Source: Brachyspira pilosicoli | GTDB lineage: Bacteria > Spirochaetota > Brachyspiria > Brachyspirales > Brachyspiraceae | NCBI RefSeq assembly: GCF_036997485.1 | Contig: NZ_JAWLPU010000004.1 | Location: 124,001-188,000, forward strand | DNA length: 64,000 bases | Direction of reading: 5' to 3' | Position numbers and translations under genes: made by a program | The notes under the pieces: model-generated | What the model was told of the DNA's origin: nothing | What the model saw: only the letters and a program-made list of their open reading frames with translations | The model's database searches: none | Shown here: positions 47,905-57,764 of the stretch, one piece after another | How the letters are laid out: every line of letters begins with the position of its first letter | Position numbering within the stretch: position 1 is the stretch's first letter

Positions 47905-48080
47905 TTTTATCAACTTTTTCCCGCCGCAAAAAGTTGCAAAAAATGCAAATATTTTAGTTTTTATATAAGAAATATATAAAATAATACTATCTGTTTTTAT
48001 CTATACTTTATAAAAATGTAGCCTTTTTGCTTCTTTGCGGCAGCAAAAGAAGTGGGGGTGTGGGGGCAAAGCCACCACAA
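47905..48080 (-). repeat. Dispersed structured repeat, copy 3 (A then B, minus strand)
   Basis: On the minus strand module A (48080-48021) shows the GC-rich GTGGTGGC-TTT-GCCCCCAC island, CACCCCCAC spacer and hairpin CTTCTTT-T-GC-TGCC-GC-AAAGAAG. Module B (47936-47911) is the perfect hairpin CAACTTTTT-GCGGCGGG-AAAAAGTTG. It lies between the convergent RluA and secreted-protein genes and fills that gap. Confidence 0.8.
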
Positions 48081-48121
48081 ATAAAGAACTTAAAAAATAT
48101 TTTCTGACAAAGTTAAAATTT

Positions 48122-49696
48122 TTAGTATATAAAACCGTTCTTTATTATAAATACATTCTTGCCGTCTGAAGCTATTGATATTGCTTCGCTGCTGTAGGCA
48201 TCTATTTCTGATATATAATCATAGCCGCCTAACTCTTTTCTTGTAGCTGTTTCTTTATTCCATATAAAATAATACTTTCTTCCAAGTCTTTCTGCTGTAA
48301 AAGCAAAAGAATCTCCATAAAACTTAAATGAAGTGACAAAGTTATATGAAGGGCTTTCAAAGTTGTCGGATATAATATATTCCCTGTCATTTTTTGAGGC
48401 ATTGTATACTAATTCATTATTGTCAGAGAAGTATATATTATTTATTTTATTATATTCATCATTAATTTTTTTATTATTAAGAATTATAAAAGATATATTA
48501 TTGCTGCTTACTCCATAAGCAAAGTTTTTCGAGTCCTTTGAATATTGATAAGTATATATATTATCATAGCTTCCTAACATATTCCCTCTAACATAGAGTT
48601 GCATCATATTGTTTGTATCTATATTAATAAATACCAAACTTTGACCGTCTGGAGAAAAACTCATATTTGTAATTAAATTAAACTCGCCTATGTTTCTATT
48701 GTTTATTAAAATGCTTGTGTTTATAAATTCGTTTGTAATAATATTGTTATTAGTGTCTTCCAAATTTAATGTATTTTCTACTATATTCGTAATAATATTT
48801 GTAACCATCATTAATGCTATAGTGTTTGATTGTCCTTTAACAGTTATACCTTCTTCATTTGTATAAACACTTATATTAGATAAATTATAATTTGTAACGG
48901 TAGATATGTTTGTAAGAATAGTATCGTTTGTGTTAATGTTTGTAGACATCATATTATTTATATTATCATTCGTTGTTAAATTAGTGTCTATTTGAGGCAT
49001 TAATTTAACAGCAAAGGCTTGATTTTGTAAGCTGTATGAAGCTAAATCATCAACAGATATAAAACTCTCTGTATCATTGTTTCCATTATATATAACGGCA
49101 CTTCCTTCGTTGTTTATGACATACATTAAAGTTCTTCCGTCAATACCATATTTCATTTTTTCTGCTTTTCCTGAAACAGTTTTTTCTTCTCCATTGATAT
49201 TAACAAAATATTCTCCGTCTCTATAATAAGAAAATGCATAATTGTTGTTATTTATAACATATTCATATAATTCAGAATACTGTGTTTTTGCTTCTCCATT
49301 AATAACAGCAATACCGTAATCCATAAGTCTTGCAAATATTATAGAGTTATTTCCAGCAAAAGCAGATGTTTCTATAGAGTCAAATTCTTGTTCTTTGTTT
49401 CCGTATATAACAACCCACATATCTTTGCCAATAGAAGGTTTAAGCATTGTGGCAACCAATGTGCCGTTTAGTAAAACTTTTATTATGCCAGAATCTTTAT
49501 ATCCTTCTAATCTGCTGTTTTTATAAAGTATATCATAGGTTTTATTATTAGCATTATTCTTTTCTATAACAATAGCATAGTTTGTATCATTTAATATATG
49601 GGCATTCTTTAGAGTTTCATTGTTTTGTAATGTGTATATTTGAGGAAATAGTAAATTGCTTATTAATAAAAAATAAATAGGTATGTATTTTTTCAT
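48122..49696 (-). CDS. Secreted protein of unknown function, beta-propeller-like
   Basis: 524 residues from the ATG at 49696; the in-frame start 12 bases upstream is less likely. Signal peptide MKKYIPIYFLLISNLLFPQ. The body has repeated short strands with YxF/xFAF, SPDGQSLVFI and YSKDSKNFAYGV motifs, suggesting a TolB/WD-like beta-propeller. A central low-complexity region is very rich in Asn and Thr (about residues 240-330, repeated NTN/TNI/NIT). I do not recognise a family. It probably sits in the periplasm or on the surface. Confidence 0.7.
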   Translation of the reverse strand: MKKYIPIYFLLISNLLFPQIYTLQNNETLKNAHILNDTNYAIVIEKNNANNKTYDILYKNSRLEGYKDSGIIKVLLNGTLVATMLKPSIGKDMWVVIYGNKEQEFDSIETSAFAGNNSIIFARLMDYGIAVINGEAKTQYSELYEYVINNNNYAFSYYRDGEYFVNINGEEKTVSGKAEKMKYGIDGRTLMYVINNEGSAVIYNGNNDTESFISVDDLASYSLQNQAFAVKLMPQIDTNLTTNDNINNMMSTNINTNDTILTNISTVTNYNLSNISVYTNEEGITVKGQSNTIALMMVTNIITNIVENTLNLEDTNNNIITNEFINTSILINNRNIGEFNLITNMSFSPDGQSLVFINIDTNNMMQLYVRGNMLGSYDNIYTYQYSKDSKNFAYGVSSNNISFIILNNKKINDEYNKINNIYFSDNNELVYNASKNDREYIISDNFESPSYNFVTSFKFYGDSFAFTAERLGRKYYFIWNKETATRKELGGYDYISEIDAYSSEAISIASDGKNVFIIKNGFIY

Positions 49697-49839
49697 AGTA
49701 AATTCCAATTGTTTTTTATAAAGAAAATTATTTATATACTCGGTAATATTATAAACTAAAATTAATAATATACAAAATTATCTTATTAAAAAAAACTAAA
49801 TTTTTACGATTATTTTTATATAAAATACTTGAGGTTGTT

Positions 49840-50235
49840 ATGAGATATTTTATTGTAATATTGCTTTTTATTTATTCTTGCAGCTCTGTAAATACTAATT
49901 CTAAAACTCTTAATAATGGTTGGATTAATGAAAATAAATTTAGCATTAATTCTATAGGCTATCCAAATACTGATAATAACGCTACATTAGAAGAAAATAA
50001 AAATAGTGCTTATAGTGCCGCTTTATCTCTTTCTATTGTCAAAATTGAGAATGCTTTTGCAAAAGAGCTGCCGCCAAATTATAAATATTATGATGAACTT
50101 AAAAGTTTTATATCTAATAATATAAAGATAGAATATTCAAATTATGTAGATAATAGATATTATAATATAATGGCTTCCATAGAATATGATAATTTATTAG
50201 ATAGTTTAAGAAAAGGTAAAAAAATAACAAAATAG
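49840..50235 (+). CDS. Small lipoprotein, LPP20-like
   Basis: 131 residues. The short signal sequence MRYFIVILLFIYSC ends in the lipidated Cys14 followed by SSVN. The central segment (NKNSAYSAALSLSIVKIENAFAK) resembles the helix of LPP20/FlgP-like lipoproteins with their Ala-rich helix, but the match is weak. Next on the same strand is the FMN-binding protein gene (83-bp gap). The function is not known. Confidence 0.6.
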   Translation: MRYFIVILLFIYSCSSVNTNSKTLNNGWINENKFSINSIGYPNTDNNATLEENKNSAYSAALSLSIVKIENAFAKELPPNYKYYDELKSFISNNIKIEYSNYVDNRYYNIMASIEYDNLLDSLRKGKKITK

Positions 50236-50318
50236 TGTAAATTTTTTTGTTTTTATTTTTACATTTAAAATAAAGATAAGTTTATTATAATAATAAAAAT
50301 ATATATTAGGAGAAAATT

Positions 50319-50675
50319 ATGAAGTCTGCTAAATTGATTGCATTTGTAGGTTCAATTGCATTACTATTTGGTATGATAGCTTTTGCTCAAGCTAAAATAG
50401 ACTTGAGTAAAATACCTGATGGTACTTATTTAGGTAACTACAAAGCTACTTACAAAACAAAACAAGGAGACTACCAAGCTAAAGTAACAGTTGCAGGTGG
50501 TAAATTAACTAAAGTTGTGATGACTAAATGTGCTCATTCAAGCGGTCCTGCTAGAGCTAAAGCAGCTTACGACAAAATGATTAAAGCTAATGACATTTAT
50601 GTTGATGGCGTTACTGGTGCTACTTGGACAGCTCTTGTTGAAGATGCTTTAACTAAATTAACTCCAGCAAAATAA
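50319..50675 (+). CDS. Secreted FMN-binding-domain protein
   Basis: 118 residues. A signal peptide (about residues 1-26, ending GMIAFAQA) is followed by an FMN-binding domain of the RnfG/NqrC type: DGTYLGNYKATYKTKQGDYQ, KVTVAGGKLTKVVM, then VDGVTGATWTALVEDAL. The Thr in GATWT is the position where Rnf/Nqr domains take covalently attached FMN through the action of ApbE. It would act as a one-domain extracytoplasmic flavoprotein electron carrier. Strong AGGAGA site, codon use typical of a highly expressed gene, and a strong terminator follow. Confidence 0.82.
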   Translation: MKSAKLIAFVGSIALLFGMIAFAQAKIDLSKIPDGTYLGNYKATYKTKQGDYQAKVTVAGGKLTKVVMTKCAHSSGPARAKAAYDKMIKANDIYVDGVTGATWTALVEDALTKLTPAK

Positions 50676-50711
50676 TTTTAATTAAAAAATAGGTGAAAAA
50701 TTGTATTAGAG

Positions 50712-50742
50712 AGTGTATTCAGTTTATGAATACACTTTTTTT
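50712..50742 (+). terminator. Terminator of the FMN-binding protein gene
   Basis: Perfect 10-bp stem AGTGTATTCA / TGAATACACT with a five-base loop and a seven-T tail. Confidence 0.92.
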
Positions 50743-52288
50743 ATATCCTTTTATTTATTTTTATATTTAGCAGCAATCCTATTAACATAATTATAAAAGT
50801 AATAAATATTGCTATATACATATTTAATTCAAAGTTGTATCTTAAGCATTGAAAATTTGAAATTTTTTTAGATAATTCTATTAAAATATTTGCAGCTAAC
50901 TCTGTTGTTTTTGCTGGGTATATTGATAGAGTATAAAATATTATATGTGTGAATATAGTTATTAATGATGATGATAATATAATAAAAGATAATGGCACAG
51001 CGAATATATTTGATATTATTGAGTTAAGATTTAAAATTTTAAAATGATATATATTTAATGGAAGTATTGATATGAGTGATATTATATTAATTGCCAAAAA
51101 TCCTAATAGAGTTATAAATATATTTTTAAGAAATGTATTTATTTTTAAGTTTTTAATTTTTGATATTATAAAAAAATTATAAATAGGGTAGTATAATATT
51201 ATGCCTAATGTTGCTAAAAATGAAAATTGAAAACTTATTTCTTTTATAGAGTTTGGGTCTATCAGTAATATTATTAATGCTGCTAAAAATAGAGCATTTA
51301 CATTGTTTCTATCTCTGTCAAAATAATAGGATATTAATATACAAAGAGCCATTATACTTGAACGAACTATTGAAACAGAGAATATACTTACGGTTGGATA
51401 TATTATTATGGTGATGATTGTAGAAATAAATATTTTATTATAGAAATTTATTGGTAAAAAAGATAATGCTGTAAATAATATAAAAAGTATCATTGATATA
51501 TGAAGACCAGATATTGATAGTATATGAGATATTCCAGAGTTTATAAAGTATTGATTAATGTTTGCTGGTATAATATGTTTATCTCCTGTAATGATGCATT
51601 GGGCAACAGAATAGCTTATTGGCTCTATATGCTCGCCTAAAGATTTTTTTATTGTGTTTCTAAAATATATACCAATTCTGTTTAGAAAGTTAAGTATTGA
51701 AAAACTTTCTTTTTGAACGGTAAAATTAATATAAGGATAAATACTACTTACACCATAGAGCATTTGATTTTCTAACGCTTTTACTATATTAATATTATTT
51801 GTTAGTATATTTTTATATAGATTAATTTTAGTATAGACTGTAATAGTGTCATTTATATATATTGGTTTAGCTGAGCTATGATATAGTCTAATTTTTCCAG
51901 CATAATTATGCCAATTTTCTCCATCGTAAACTCTATCAACATAAGCAATATATCTGTCTCTTAAAGTAACCACTCCATCATAATCTACTATTTTACAGCT
52001 ATATGCCTTAATTTCTTTGTTAAATTCTTTTAATGGTGATGAAAATATATTGTAATATCTATAAATTGTATAACTATATCCCAAGAAAAATACTGAAATT
52101 ACCAAAATAAAAAAGCTATTTTTGTTATATACAGCAAGCGCTATTGATATTATTATTAGAATGAAAGATATTATTAATGATATATAAAAAAAATAATTAC
52201 CACTAAACTTTAGTGCAGTAGATATGCCAAACGCAAAGCTTGTTGTGATATAAAATATATATGTAATAGGGTATGGGCTTTTCATCAT
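50741..52288 (-). CDS. comEC: ComEC/Rec2-type competence membrane protein, no nuclease domain
   Basis: 515 residues. N-terminal membrane spans and a soluble DUF4131-like domain (about 85-160), then the competence domain with HILSISGLHISM and numerous spans to the C-terminus. The family forms the inner-membrane channel for single-stranded DNA uptake. The metallo-beta-lactamase-like domain of full-length ComEC (700-800 residues) is absent. The gene starts 6 bp after the TetR gene on the same strand, so the two are probably coupled. Confidence 0.82.
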   Translation of the reverse strand: MMKSPYPITYIFYITTSFAFGISTALKFSGNYFFYISLIISFILIIISIALAVYNKNSFFILVISVFFLGYSYTIYRYYNIFSSPLKEFNKEIKAYSCKIVDYDGVVTLRDRYIAYVDRVYDGENWHNYAGKIRLYHSSAKPIYINDTITVYTKINLYKNILTNNINIVKALENQMLYGVSSIYPYINFTVQKESFSILNFLNRIGIYFRNTIKKSLGEHIEPISYSVAQCIITGDKHIIPANINQYFINSGISHILSISGLHISMILFILFTALSFLPINFYNKIFISTIITIIIYPTVSIFSVSIVRSSIMALCILISYYFDRDRNNVNALFLAALIILLIDPNSIKEISFQFSFLATLGIILYYPIYNFFIISKIKNLKINTFLKNIFITLLGFLAINIISLISILPLNIYHFKILNLNSIISNIFAVPLSFIILSSSLITIFTHIIFYTLSIYPAKTTELAANILIELSKKISNFQCLRYNFELNMYIAIFITFIIMLIGLLLNIKINKRI

Positions 52289-52294
52289 TAATAA

Positions 52295-52861
52295 TTATCT
52301 TTTTACTATTCCATAGAAGATAATATTAATAATAATATCTAAATCTTTTTCATTATTTTCTATATTTTTATTTTTTGCCCACTCCATTTCAAAACCTTTA
52401 ATTATTGCGAGTATTGATTCTGTTGCAAGTCTTAAATCTATATTGAATAATCCTTTTTTTACGCCGCCTCTTAATATCATTTTAATAGTATCATATTCTT
52501 CTCTATGATATTTCGCTCTCATATGCTCGATTAGAGTAAAGTCTTCAAATATTTCACTATGTAGTGCTTCATAAAGATTAGCTAATTTAATATATCCTTT
52601 TTGTCTTGTTAATATGTAAGCTCTTATTTTAGCTTCAGCAGTATCTTCTTTTTTTATTGCTTCGTATATAGACCTTTTTAAATCTGATGCTTCATTTTCT
52701 GCTATAGCAAAAAAAATTTCTTCTTTACTTTTAAAATAATGATATATACTACTTTTAGATTTATGAACCATCAAAGCAATATCGCTCATAGATGTCTTTT
52801 TAAATCCATATTTCTTGAATAGCTTTTTTCCAGCATTAACTATTTGTTCTCTTGGATTCAT
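52295..52861 (-). CDS. TetR/AcrR-family transcriptional regulator
   Basis: 188 residues. The N-terminal helix-turn-helix is clear (REQIVNAGKKLFKKYGFKKTSMSDIALMVHKSKSSIYHYFKSKEEIF), with a variable ligand-binding domain behind it. TetR proteins repress nearby genes and are released by small ligands. It is 6 bp upstream of comEC in the same direction, so it may control its own operon. The target operator was not identified by eye. Confidence 0.9.
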   Translation of the reverse strand: MNPREQIVNAGKKLFKKYGFKKTSMSDIALMVHKSKSSIYHYFKSKEEIFFAIAENEASDLKRSIYEAIKKEDTAEAKIRAYILTRQKGYIKLANLYEALHSEIFEDFTLIEHMRAKYHREEYDTIKMILRGGVKKGLFNIDLRLATESILAIIKGFEMEWAKNKNIENNEKDLDIIINIIFYGIVKR

Positions 52862-52961
52862 TTCTATCCTTCATATAACTTTCTCATAATAATTATATAC
52901 AATATTTTTTATTTGTCAAAGTTATATAAAGTTTAGTAATATATTATTTAAAATATATTAT

Positions 52962-53630
52962 CTATTTTTCTATAGTAGACTGATTTACATTAAGTATAGT
53001 ATTATCAGGCAATGAAGCTATATTTCTATAGAAATTTACTTGAGTAACATTATTAACATAAGGCAAATTAATTATTTCATTTAAATAACTTTTAGTGTTT
53101 GCATCCAAAACTATATTACCTGTAGTTATTTCTGTATTTGATATATTAGCCTGCATAAAGGCATTAAGTTCAGTATTATTATTAATTTTAGCAGAACCAG
53201 ATAATACTTTAATAGTAGTTATACCGTTATTATTGGCTATTATTACAGTACCTCGCATAGAGATATTAGCATTTGGAGTAACTATATTGATGGAATTAAG
53301 TTTTGTAATTGCTATGATTTCTCCTGAAGATAATGTGAATTTTATATTATTATTTCTATCTAATGATTCATCTATATTTAATAAAGCATTTTGTTTTAGT
53401 TTAAATAAAGAGTTATTTTGTATATAATAAGTTAAATAAGAATTTCCCTGCAATGTTAATCTATCATTACTAAATAATAAATCGCCAATATTAGCAGGTT
53501 TAGCTATTATATCTTTTGATGTAATTTTTACTTCACCTTGAACTGATACTACTTCCATATAGTTAGCATTATATTGTGCATTCAAAGCAAAAGCGCATAC
53601 AAATATTATAGCAACTATTTTTTTACACAT
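52962..53630 (-). CDS. Secreted FecR-domain protein
   Basis: 222 residues from the ATG at 53630, chosen because TGGAG lies upstream; the in-frame ATG 21 bases earlier has no site. Signal peptide MCKKIVAIIFVCAFALNAQ, then a FecR-like beta domain: VVSVQGEVKITSKD, NIGDLLFSNDRLTLQGNSYL, LFKLKQNALLNID, and the TPNANISMRGTVIIANNNG segment. Such free-standing FecR domains bind glycans or partners in the periplasm and are not sigma regulators. It is 72 bp downstream of pbpC. Confidence 0.75.
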   Translation of the reverse strand: MCKKIVAIIFVCAFALNAQYNANYMEVVSVQGEVKITSKDIIAKPANIGDLLFSNDRLTLQGNSYLTYYIQNNSLFKLKQNALLNIDESLDRNNNIKFTLSSGEIIAITKLNSINIVTPNANISMRGTVIIANNNGITTIKVLSGSAKINNNTELNAFMQANISNTEITTGNIVLDANTKSYLNEIINLPYVNNVTQVNFYRNIASLPDNTILNVNQSTIEK

Positions 53631-53702
53631 CTGTGAAACTCCATAATACATTTTTACTATAAAATATTATCGGAAATATTTTTATATATACATAATATTT
53701 TT

Positions 53703-56147
53703 TTATTGCACGAATATATTTACTTTTATGCTGCTTAAGTTTTGATTTTCTTTATTAACTGCTTTTATATAAAAACTATGCTCTCCGCCTTCTAATTGCC
53801 ATCTAATATTTCCACTTTTCAATTCATCAATACTCGCTATAATTTTATCATCGCAATATAGATTTGCTGACACAATATTGTCGGGTATATATGTTTTTAT
53901 AAATATGTTTTGATATTCTTTTGGAAGGGTAGAATCTATTTTATACACGGAGTTATCTGTAGGTGATGTAATCATAATATTTTTTGAGTATTCACTTTTT
54001 TCTCTATAAGTTAAGCTTCTATTGTAAATATCATTAACTTTTACCCAATCTCTCGTTGGGGTTTCTATTTGCTGTTCTTTTATCCAGCCATTATATTCTG
54101 AAGGAAGGTTTACAAATACTTTTTTGCTTATGCTCCCATCTTCATTATTTTTTATATATAAATTATGAACATCGCATTCTTCTGTTGGTACATGTTCTTT
54201 AGAAAACTCTTCATTTCTATATTCTTTACAAAACTCTCCTCTTAGTTTTCCGCTTATTAAACATATATCTCTATTTACTATATTTGCTGGTTTATCCCAT
54301 TTCGTTTCTTTTTGACTTTTATTAAGCATAATAAATAAATCATATATTATAGGTACAGCCCCGTTTCCGCCTGTAATATTTATCATCTCGCTTCCCTTAA
54401 AATCTCCAAGCCAAATACCTACTATATAATCTTTTGTGTATCCAATACCCCAAGCATCTCTTGAGCCTTTTGATGTACCTGTTTTTATGGCAACAGAAAA
54501 AGGATAAACAATTCCTCTATAGCTTCTAAAAGAGCCCATTCTTGTATTTCTGTCGGATAGTATGCTTGTTATAAGGTAGGCACTTTCTTTTGATATTACT
54601 TGCCTTGTGCTTTTTTTAGGTATATTTATTATTTCGCCATTTTCTTTTTTTAATGATTTTATAGAGTAATGATTTATAAACTTGCCTTCATTTGGAAATA
54701 TAGTATATGCTGAAACTAAATCAACTAATCTCACCTCAGCACTTCCTAATACCAAAGAATAACCATAATAGTCAGGGTTTTTATTTATAGAGCTTAAACC
54801 AGATTTTAATAATATATTTTGAAAATCTCTTATACTGTATCTTGCAAGCCATTTTACAGCTGGTATATTTAGAGAATTAGCAAGGGCATCTCTTATAGTA
54901 ACAGGGCCATGATATTTATGATTAAAGTTCTCTGGTATATAATCTCCTCCCGGTGAGTTTATATAAGTTTTTACATCGGCTATAACAGATGCAGGAGTCT
55001 CCCCTTTATCAAATAAATATCCATATAAAAAAGGTTTTAAAGTGCTTCCAGCTTGCCTTAAAGAAGTAGCTCCATTAACAGCCCCATCAACTTCTTTATC
55101 AAAATAATCCATAGAGCCTACCATAGATAATATTTCGCCTGTTTTAGCATTTAATATAACGCATGAAATATTTCTTACATTAAATGTGTGAAGTGATTGA
55201 CTTGCATTGCTTATTACTGTTATTGCTTCTTGTTGAAGTTTATAGTCTAAAGTGGTTTTTATTTCTGTTATGTTGTTGTATTTTAATTGTGCTAATGATT
55301 CTTTTGCATACATTGTAAAGTGCGGTGCTTTGAAAGTGTATTCGTCTTTATTGTTGTAAACATCTATCTTTTCATTAATATTTTTTTTATACTCAGCATC
55401 ATCTATGTAGCCATTATTTTTCATTTCGTTTATAACATATATTCTTCTGTCATTTAATCTCTCTTCATATTTGTATGGGTTAAACTTTGTACCAGATTTT
55501 ATAATTGAAGCTAGTATTGCTGATTCATTTATATTTAAATCTTTTGCCTCTTTTTTGAAATAAACTTGAGAAGCAGCTCCCACGCCATAACAGTTATTGC
55601 CTAAAAAAACTCTGTTTAAATATTCTGTGATAATTTCTTCTTTTGATAGGTTTCTTTCTAATCTTATAGCGTCTAATGCTTCATAAAATTTATTAATATA
55701 TGTTCTCTCTCTTGGTATTATACTTTTTGCTAGCTGCTGAGTGATAGTGCTTCCTCCGGATACCACTCTGCCGTTTATTAAGTTAGCTAAAAATGCTCTC
55801 ATTATTGCTTTATAATCTATTCCATCATGTTTAAAAAAGTTTTTGTCCTCCGCACTTATAACTGCATTTATTAGATTTGTTGATATATCGTTGTATTTTA
55901 CTTCATTATAAAAGCCGCCCTGCTTTGGAAAGAGTGTTGATATTAAAATATTGTTTCTGTCATATATTTTTAATACTCTCTCTTCATCTAATTTTAATTC
56001 ATCTTTTTTAAATGGTATATTTATATAATTTTTGCAAGACTTATAAAAATTATATCCCTTTGGAATAAATATTACTGACAATACTAAAACAGAAATTAAT
56101 AAAATATATATTATAGCTAATGATGTTCTTCTAATTATTTTTTCCAT
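53703..56147 (-). CDS. pbpC: Penicillin-binding protein 1C
   Basis: 814 residues. Single N-terminal membrane anchor, GT51 glycosyltransferase domain (catalytic Glu100 in ISAEDKNFFKHDGID; GGSTITQQLAKS), then a transpeptidase domain with SxxK (STLKPF), SxN (ANSLNIPAVKW) and KTG (IKTGTSKGSRD), and the C-terminal BiPBP_C-like domain. It polymerises and cross-links peptidoglycan in the periplasm, consuming lipid II made through uppS and mraY. It is followed by the FecR gene. Confidence 0.93.
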   Translation of the reverse strand: MEKIIRRTSLAIIYILLISVLVLSVIFIPKGYNFYKSCKNYINIPFKKDELKLDEERVLKIYDRNNILISTLFPKQGGFYNEVKYNDISTNLINAVISAEDKNFFKHDGIDYKAIMRAFLANLINGRVVSGGSTITQQLAKSIIPRERTYINKFYEALDAIRLERNLSKEEIITEYLNRVFLGNNCYGVGAASQVYFKKEAKDLNINESAILASIIKSGTKFNPYKYEERLNDRRIYVINEMKNNGYIDDAEYKKNINEKIDVYNNKDEYTFKAPHFTMYAKESLAQLKYNNITEIKTTLDYKLQQEAITVISNASQSLHTFNVRNISCVILNAKTGEILSMVGSMDYFDKEVDGAVNGATSLRQAGSTLKPFLYGYLFDKGETPASVIADVKTYINSPGGDYIPENFNHKYHGPVTIRDALANSLNIPAVKWLARYSIRDFQNILLKSGLSSINKNPDYYGYSLVLGSAEVRLVDLVSAYTIFPNEGKFINHYSIKSLKKENGEIINIPKKSTRQVISKESAYLITSILSDRNTRMGSFRSYRGIVYPFSVAIKTGTSKGSRDAWGIGYTKDYIVGIWLGDFKGSEMINITGGNGAVPIIYDLFIMLNKSQKETKWDKPANIVNRDICLISGKLRGEFCKEYRNEEFSKEHVPTEECDVHNLYIKNNEDGSISKKVFVNLPSEYNGWIKEQQIETPTRDWVKVNDIYNRSLTYREKSEYSKNIMITSPTDNSVYKIDSTLPKEYQNIFIKTYIPDNIVSANLYCDDKIIASIDELKSGNIRWQLEGGEHSFYIKAVNKENQNLSSIKVNIFVQ

Positions 56148-56257
56148 AAGCAGTTTTCCATAAACCTATATTTTTATTTTACAATAAAATGAACAATAGT
56201 CAATTTTTTGTTATATTGTAATAATTTTTAAATTTGGCAATTTTTAGTTTTGTAATT

Positions 56258-56449
56258 TGTGGGGACTAGCCCCCACACCCCCACTTCTTTTGGTGACCCA
56301 AAGAAGCAAAAAGACTATGTTTTTATGAAGTAATACTTAGTATATTTAAAAATATAATATATTATTTTATATATATAAAACTAAAATATTTGCACTTTTT
56401 GGTTCTTTTTGCTGCGGGAAAAAGAACAATAAAAAAATTATAAAATATA
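56258..56449 (+). repeat. Dispersed structured repeat, copy 4 (A then B)
   Basis: It fills much of the 389-bp gap between the divergent pbpC and membrane-protein genes. Module A: TGTGGGG (56258-56264) / CCCCACA (56271-56277), CCCCCAC spacer, CTTCTTTTGG-TGA-CCCAAAGAAG and tail GCAAAAAGACT (ends 56316). Module B: GTTCTTTTT (56402-56410), loop GCTGCGGG, AAAAAGAAC (56419-56427), then an AAAAAATTATAAAA tail. No gene lies in the gap. Confidence 0.8.
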
Positions 56450-56536
56450 ATCATAATCCATAAATGCTTTACAATTTGTAATTATAATTTATAATTCACT
56501 TTAAAACATTAATATACCTATAGAGGCTATCTCAAT

Positions 56537-57733
56537 ATGTCTGAAAATAAATTAATTAATAATAGCACTAAAAAGATATTATATTTTTTATTAGTATTTA
56601 CTCTTATGATATTTTCTTCTATCCCTATGGATATAAAAATATTATTGTTTGATACTACATATGATTCTGAAAAATTAATTTATAATATAATTTTTAATAG
56701 TTTTTATTTTCAAGTCTTTTACTTTTTTTGTTATTCATTTTTATTTAGCATTAACAGTAATTTTGAAAATGTTAATAAAAGAACTGTATTAATAACATTT
56801 TTATCATTTTTACTTGTGTTTTTGCTTGGCATATTTACTTCAGCTCCGTTAAAAGATGAAATACCTAATATGCTTGATTTTTTTATGTCTAATATAATGA
56901 TTAATAAAAGCATACTATCATATATAATATTTTTTATTATAATAGTTTTGGCAGATAATAATTTTAAAAATAATATATCTAATAGTTTTACTAAATTAGG
57001 AGATATAATTTTCTTTTCTGCAATAGCGGCAATTATTGCATTTGTATTTTGGATATTTATTGTTTTTTTATATGACAGATTTATTTTTAGAACTAATATA
57101 GCAAGTGATTTAGAACCGTTAATTGAAAAGCTGATTTTTATGTCTATTATATTTGTTCTTTCTATAATACCTTTTATATTTTTCTTTATTCAAAAGAGAT
57201 TTAAAACTGTTTTGTCTATATATATTTCAAGAGCATTATTATTTGTATATTCATTTTTAATATTTATCTTGTTTTTTGCATTACTTTATGAACCTATAAG
57301 ACCTTTTGAAAATATGAAGTCTTTTATAGTTTATAATATATTATTATATTTGTTTGTATTTACTTTATATTTTGTGAGGGCTGATTATAAGGCTGGAATA
57401 ATAACAAAAGCAATTTATATAATATTTCCAATACTAGCATTTTTATTTAATATATTAGTATTAGGTGCAAGCATATACAGAGTGATTATTTCTGAAATAA
57501 AAATAAATGAAGTTTCTATTGCAGTTCTTAATATAATAATAGCTATTAATTTAATATATATAATAATACAAAATATAAAATCCATAATAAAAATATTAAA
57601 AGAGAACATCAATATAAATGAGGCTATAATTGGAAATAATAAAATATATAATTTTATTTATGTTTATGGTATTTACTCATTTATTTTTTCTTTTATAGCT
57701 CCTATTGTGATGGTATTTTTAAAAAATAAATAA
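56537..57733 (+). CDS. Multi-pass membrane protein of unknown function
   Basis: 398 residues, with about ten to twelve hydrophobic segments and short loops; a DUF4153-like pattern is possible but I cannot confirm it. Very rich in Ile, Phe, Leu and Asn. No signal peptide or soluble domain. The start ATG (56537) comes just after the repeat copy. It is followed 31 bp later by an ankyrin gene on the same strand, which may be co-transcribed. Confidence 0.7.
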   Translation: MSENKLINNSTKKILYFLLVFTLMIFSSIPMDIKILLFDTTYDSEKLIYNIIFNSFYFQVFYFFCYSFLFSINSNFENVNKRTVLITFLSFLLVFLLGIFTSAPLKDEIPNMLDFFMSNIMINKSILSYIIFFIIIVLADNNFKNNISNSFTKLGDIIFFSAIAAIIAFVFWIFIVFLYDRFIFRTNIASDLEPLIEKLIFMSIIFVLSIIPFIFFFIQKRFKTVLSIYISRALLFVYSFLIFILFFALLYEPIRPFENMKSFIVYNILLYLFVFTLYFVRADYKAGIITKAIYIIFPILAFLFNILVLGASIYRVIISEIKINEVSIAVLNIIIAINLIYIIIQNIKSIIKILKENININEAIIGNNKIYNFIYVYGIYSFIFSFIAPIVMVFLKNK

Positions 57734-57764
57734 AAGTTTAATAATTTAAAGAGGTTTATGAATT

